Shown here: positions 60,340 through 64,000 of the stretch, one piece after another
Numbering within the stretch: position 1 is the stretch's first letter
Layout of the letters: the number at the start of each line of letters is the position of its first letter
Assembly (NCBI GenBank): GCA_030762175.1
Contig: CM060846.1
Location: 178,437,041-178,501,040 of the forward strand
Length of the DNA stretch: 64,000 bases
DNA from: Metallyticus violacea
Taxonomy: Eukaryota; Arthropoda; Insecta; Mantodea; Metallyticidae
Direction of reading: 5' to 3'
Translations under genes and position numbers: made by a program
The notes under the pieces: model-generated
Seen by the model: the letters and a program-made list of their open reading frames with translations, nothing else
Told to the model about the DNA's origin: nothing
Database searches by the model: none

Positions 60340-60590
60340 CTGACTCAATAGCCAGAACATCTACCAGCTGGTAGACTTTTGATTGTGATAGCTTCAGTGT
60401 CGTTATCAATTGCATCTTGCAGGTCTATATTTAAATAACTGCTGCAACCCACCTCTCGGTTATTTCCCGCAGGTTTATTAATATGTGGTCCACCACCTGT
60501 CTTCAGCAGCTTTCTTTTTCAGCTGAAAGTTCTGCCTTCCTGCGAAATTTAATATTTTTCCATATTTTTTTTCACGTGATCAATGTCTTT
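60340..60590 (-). pseudogene. Exon of a Myb/SANT-like Harbinger accessory gene
   Basis: Minus strand, bounded by an acceptor-like cttcttcctcag and a donor-like cag|gtaaaa. The translation gives IWKNIKFRRKAELSAEK, then after a one-base shift KLLKTGGGPHINKPAG, then a less conserved acidic tail (LQDAIDNDTEAI, SLPAGRCSGY). 'W-N-K-RRKA...K-KTGGGP' is the characteristic end of the Myb/SANT-like DNA-binding domain in Harbinger second ORFs. The N-terminal helices would lie in an upstream exon that I cannot find in 60.6-62 kb. The next exon would be 56437-56186, implying a ~3.9-kb intron that now holds a hAT and SINEs. Confidence 0.6.
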
Positions 60591-60599
60591 CTGAGGAAG

Positions 60600-61690
60600 A
60601 AGAAATTAAGGAATAAATAAATAAACAATTTAACTTTGTTTACTATAATAAAAATCATGATCTTATATATATGCCTTTGTTAAATGCATAAAGTCTAAAT
60701 ACTAAAGTCTTAAGACGCATGCGCATTGCAGTACTGTAACAGTTTTATTCTCGAGTGGTTTGAGTTGCCAACATTACACGAAAGACACTGATTGAGTTAC
60801 ACATATAATTGCTTCAAATGAGTAACATTGGAAGTATAATATGTTCAACATATTTAATGTACAGAAAACGTAGACTGCATAATACCTCCAAACGACTGTC
60901 ATCTTTGGCTGTAAAATGTAGTTGTACCAATTCGGTGCTTATTTACTCTATTGCATTGGTACATATGCTTGTGCATGTGATTATGGCGTACATTAACCAT
61001 TAATGTGTTAACATAATTTCGGTTTCTATAGATTTATCAGGCTTATTTGAGCTTTATCTGAAATCCTATTAAAAACAAAATATAAAATCAGTTATCCTAA
61101 AGCCTAGCCATTGCTTTCGTGTCTAACATGTATTGCATTGATTCTGTTTGCTGCATTATGTCACATGCAGGAATGGAATACGTACAGGTAAGCGATATTT
61201 TTCATTGTGGATATTTTTACAAACCTATAGATACACAATACATACATAATAAAATATATAGCTATGTAAACAATAACATTTACTACATTTACATTTACAT
61301 TTTCAGAATTGACATTGAACTGCAAGCATATTTTCTCTCATATTCCTTCCTTCCTTCCTTCCTTCCTTCCTTCCTTCCATTCTTTCTTTCTTTTAACGAA
61401 AATGTATCAGTTTGTACGTTTTCAATTATATATATAAACCAATTCGTGCAAACGAAATCTTTCTTGGTCTGTGAATTTTTTTCCTTTAGACATATTTTAT
61501 GTAAAAATAAATAGCACTCTTAATAAACTGTTGCCTACGAATAAACAGTGCGCCAATAATAACTCAATCCATAACCTGCTTCATCAGTAACCTACGAAAA
61601 ATTTATACAACAAGCCATGACAACACAAGATACAGTGATAACATATAGCTACTATTAAGTATCATTGTATGCGCGCGCAACTTCTATAAG
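60600..61690. other. No gene; (TTCC)n/(TTTC)n tract
   Basis: AT-rich. A TTCC repeat followed by TTTC lies at 61345-61393. The 131-codon frame 61119-61514 is built on AT-rich and CCTT repeats and is not credible as a gene. Confidence 0.45.
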
Positions 61691-61700
61691 TGTTGTTTAT

Positions 61701-61722
61701 CCGCCTGGCGTTAAACACCACT
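61701..61722 (+). mobile_element. Vestigial mini-SINE (SINE-A tail with inner deletion)
   Basis: ccgcct joined to ggcgttaaacaccac: the start and end of the SINE-A tail unit with ~23 nt missing. Flanks gtgttgtttat and gtactgtttat may be a decayed target duplication. Short, so a chance match cannot be excluded. Confidence 0.4.
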
Positions 61723-62081
61723 GTACTGTTTATGTATTAGAAGCAGATATAAGTGATTCACCTATTGCTTCACTTATAACTTAATTGTTACACTCATTTA
61801 CTATGAATACTTAGTGTAACGTATTTTTCTGCCAGGGGGAATGGCTTTAGTTGTTGTGCAGTGTATTGTGGAAAGCAGCAATTGAGTGTGGGCAATACTA
61901 AATATTTGATTATTTCAAATTATAAGTAAAGCTTTAGAGAATGTGTTTCTATTGGATTATTGCGTAATTTCGGGGAAGTTGTATCAAGCTTTGTGCACAA
62001 CAGTTTTTCAGCCTAGCCTCCGGTTAAGCCCACACTTTCCTGTTGGGTTACTATCGTTAACGTCATGTAACATCCCATTTG

Positions 62082-62179
62082 GTTAAGCTACTTCCATTAG
62101 AAAAGTCTATACAACCTTCTAGATGATTTTGTTAAGCTACTTCCATTAGAAAAGTCTATAGAGCCTTCTAGATGATTTT
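62082..62179. repeat. 49-bp tandem duplication
   Basis: Two head-to-tail units of 49 bp (62082-62130 and 62131-62179) with 47 of 49 bases identical, each starting gttaagctacttccattaga and ending gatgatttt. Confidence 0.95.
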
Positions 62180-62484
62180 GTGACGTAAATTACCACATGC
62201 TTTTGGAATGTTTCGAGAATTACCGGAAATTGAGAGGGCATAAAACATAATTGTGGCTCAGTAGAAATTGTTAGATTTTAGGGCTTTAAGGGTGAACTCT
62301 TGCCGGCCGGGGTCGAACCGGACGCCGGTGCCACAGTAGCCCTGTGCTCAGTTCTGCACATCGACCCAAAGTAAGTTTCAGGCGCATGCTGAGATGCTTT
62401 TTAATGCTCTTTGCTTTAATTAATAAACTCTAATATCCATAGTTTAAATGTGTTTATTGCTCTGACCTCTGAAGTTCCCTCGGT

Positions 62485-62541
62485 CCTGGTGGTGTAGTGG
62501 TGTAGTGGTAACCATACTAAACCCAAGATCGCGGGTTCAAA
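62485..62541 (+). mobile_element. SINE-B tRNA head only
   Basis: tcggtcctggtggtgtagtg, then a repeated gtgtagtg, then cccaagatcgcgggttcaaa. The sequence leaves SINE-B right after the B box. The local duplication of 'tggtgtag' in the A box is unusual. Confidence 0.75.
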
Positions 62542-62789
62542 CGCTTGAAACATGTTTGTTGTGCAGTGATGATTATTGTCGGTTACAACTACGCAATAAA
62601 CGTCGTAAGAAATTTGGGTAACGCCTCCGGGAACCGATGGTAAATATGCTATTATTTTAAAAAGTTACGCCTCAAATGAAAAAAAAAGGTGCTAAACGTC
62701 ATTGAAAGGGATTAAGAGTCACAAAACTATAGAAAAATACTTCCAAAAACAGTAAAAATATGAGCGTTTGAAATTGACCGCCTTTGGGC

Positions 62790-63245
62790 GTTCTAGTATT
62801 AAGTCACCATCAGCACGAGGGAGACGTATTATGGTGCTTCATGATACATTTTTTTTAATGGTAATTAACGCCGGTTTTTAATACTGAAGTACCACAGGCG
62901 GTGAACACTGATGATACATGAAATGAAATGCGAGTTCGCGCCTTAAAGAAGTCGGCCACCCGTGGCGTTTTTTCTTCATGATACAGGCAGTGGAAACTGG
63001 GTCCCAAACTGTTTGTACGTGTCAGCTAAGAACGTTGGGGATAATAAAAGGCTGATAGCCATGATGAAATATCGGCAAAAGGTTTTGAAAAGTGGTTCAA
63101 ATATTATCTCTTAGCAAATTTGCCAAATGATAAAATGTGCGTTATCGTCATGGACAATGCCAGTTACACGTTCGCGACTTTAGTGAAAATTCCAATAATA
63201 AACACTAAAGTTAAAGCAGTATTTTTTACTGGCGCGATTGTAATA
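62790..63245 (+). pseudogene. IS630-like (DDE_3) transposase fragment split by a SINE
   Basis: Plus strand. GRRIMVLHD lies before, and TGSGNWVPNCLYVSAKN after, a SINE-A insertion, matching the usual GRRxIVLHAGSxxGFIPNxLLxFKS of insect IS630/Tc1-type transposases. Then come KGFEKWFKYYLLANLPNDK and VIVMDNASYTFATL (usual FEKWFxxQLLPNLPxNSVIVMDNAPYH), with the second catalytic Asp intact, and finally TKVKAVFF. N- and C-terminal parts are missing. The frames around the SINE rejoin if the 12-bp target duplication is removed. Confidence 0.7.
62849..62973 (-). mobile_element. SINE-A with large internal deletion, inside the transposase fragment
   Basis: Minus-strand. Both ends are present (gccacgggtggccgacttct head; cggtgaacactgatgataca to tail) but ~150 bp of the middle is gone. 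Perfect 12-bp target duplication cttcatgataca (62837-62848 and 62974-62985). Confidence 0.93.
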
Positions 63246-63519
63246 TAACATTTATATAGAAGATGTATAAAAATTAATGACACAATTTGAAACGGTTGAA
63301 AGTATTCAGCAATATAAGCAAAAACGTTTCAGTAGAATGAGTGCAAAAAATGAGCCATGTGCGAGATAATTGCAAATGTGTGGTTGTAAGCTGCCACTGT
63401 CTTCATTAAGAAATATTGTCCTAGTTAGTAAAAACAAATTTTAAAAGTGAGCTTTTTGGTTAATTTCCATTCTAGGTTGGCTCAAAGTTCACATGTTACA
63501 TGTTATGTACTGTACACTT

Positions 63520-64000
63520 TGACGTGTTAAAGAAGGTATTCAAAGTGTCGACTTGCATCTGAATGCAATACTGCACTCCACTCTGCATTGAGTTTGGAAT
63601 ACTTTTAACCCCCCCCCCCCCGGGTTATTTCGGAATTCATGAGAAGCATGAACAATTCTCTGCTCCAGTAATTCAAGCATATCAATGGGAGTGCTGTACA
63701 CTACACTTTTGAGGTGACCCCAGACAGCAAAATGTAAAGGATTGAAATCAGGTGATCATGGAGACCAAGGTACAGAACCTCCTCGACGTATCCGTATTGG
63801 ACCATTATCCGCATTAGATGTCTTTACAGTACCAGCAATAGGTGCCGGTGTTCCATCGTGCATGAACCATATATTCCGATGTTGTTCAAGGGGAATATTC
63901 TCAAGCAATTCTGGAAGAATACACCGCAGAAACCGAAGGTATACCTTTGTTTATTGAGTTTTCTTGAAAGAATGTATGGCCCAATAAATCAATCACATAG
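63520..64000 (-). pseudogene. Tc1/mariner-superfamily transposase relic (DUF4817-associated type), cut by the window edge
   Basis: Minus strand, reading in from the right edge: FIGPYILSRKLN, ILPELLENIPLEQHRNIWFM then HDGTPAPIAGTV (second catalytic Asp kept; usual MHDGAPAHF), IRIRRGGSVPWSP, SPDFNPLHFAVWGHLKS, VVYSTPIDMLELLEQRIV and HEFRNNPGV, with a weak ACIQ..GG..FEHLL-type end near 63540. This is the order of an abundant insect transposase group. A stop between WSP and SPDFN and frame changes show decay. The first catalytic block and DNA-binding half must lie beyond position 64000. The C run at 63609-63622 interrupts the C-terminus. Confidence 0.78.

Noticed and set aside
61119..61514. 131-codon frame
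   Set aside because: Built on AT-rich sequence and a TTCC/TTTC repeat (SFLPSFLPSFL...); no recognisable domain.
1..64000. CRISPR arrays, bacterial operons, riboswitches
   Set aside because: The sequence has eukaryotic repeats, introns and poly-A retrocopies; no regularly spaced short direct repeats were seen.

Overview
This window looks like non-genic DNA from a large, AT-rich, repeat-laden arthropod genome, most likely an insect. The reasons are the density of tRNA-derived SINEs, the mix of irritans/Mos-like mariner, Tc1-like, hAT, Harbinger and Penelope-like (PLE) relics, spliceosomal-type introns inside one DNA transposon, and a short (TTAGG)n run, which is the usual insect telomere motif. 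I could not assign a species; a hemimetabolous insect with a large genome (cockroach, termite or stick insect) is only a guess. I find no intact host gene. Nearly every long reading frame is a decayed transposon, a SINE or simple sequence.

Layout: 0.8-6.2 kb holds SINEs and a PLE bounded by ~278-bp inverted repeats (1455-3832). 7.9-8.6 kb has a SINE and a Tc1-like scrap. 11.4-12.4 kb is a minus-strand mariner. 14.6-16.6 kb has a Tc1/mariner-superfamily transposase relic and two LINE fragments. 17.6-20.4 kb has two SINEs and a second transposase relic of the 14.6-kb kind. 21.8-22.0 kb is a near-perfect 79-bp foldback whose core matches the PLE terminal repeat. 23.4-25.2 kb has a mini-SINE, a SINE-like piece and a second mariner. 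28.5-41.2 kb is a SINE-rich stretch containing two copies of a ~0.5-kb family. 41.4-45.4 kb carries two hAT relics. 46.3-47.6 kb is an intronless, broken copy of the CstF64 (CSTF2) mRNA. 50.2-50.8 kb is a third mariner. 54.8-60.6 kb looks like a two-gene Harbinger element (plus-strand DDE transposase, convergent minus-strand Myb/SANT-like gene) invaded by SINEs and another hAT. 62.1-64.0 kb has a tandem duplication and two further transposase relics, one split by a SINE.

SINE-A (Ser/Leu-tRNA-like head, ~280 bp) has 14 long copies and 4 very short ones. SINE-B has 7 copies, and SINE-C 2 clear copies. Many carry 9-13 bp target-site duplications (TSDs), so relative insertion order can be read: SINE-A entered SINE-C, a Harbinger transposase and an IS630-like transposase, and lies within or at the edge of a hAT.

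The most unusual signals are the four short SINE-A tail units that begin at the same internal position, most with their own TSD; the PLE inverted terminal repeats and the separate 79-bp foldback that share a hammerhead-like core; and the convergent Harbinger gene pair whose 3' ends appear to overlap. All family assignments come from reading translated motifs by eye. No database search was run.
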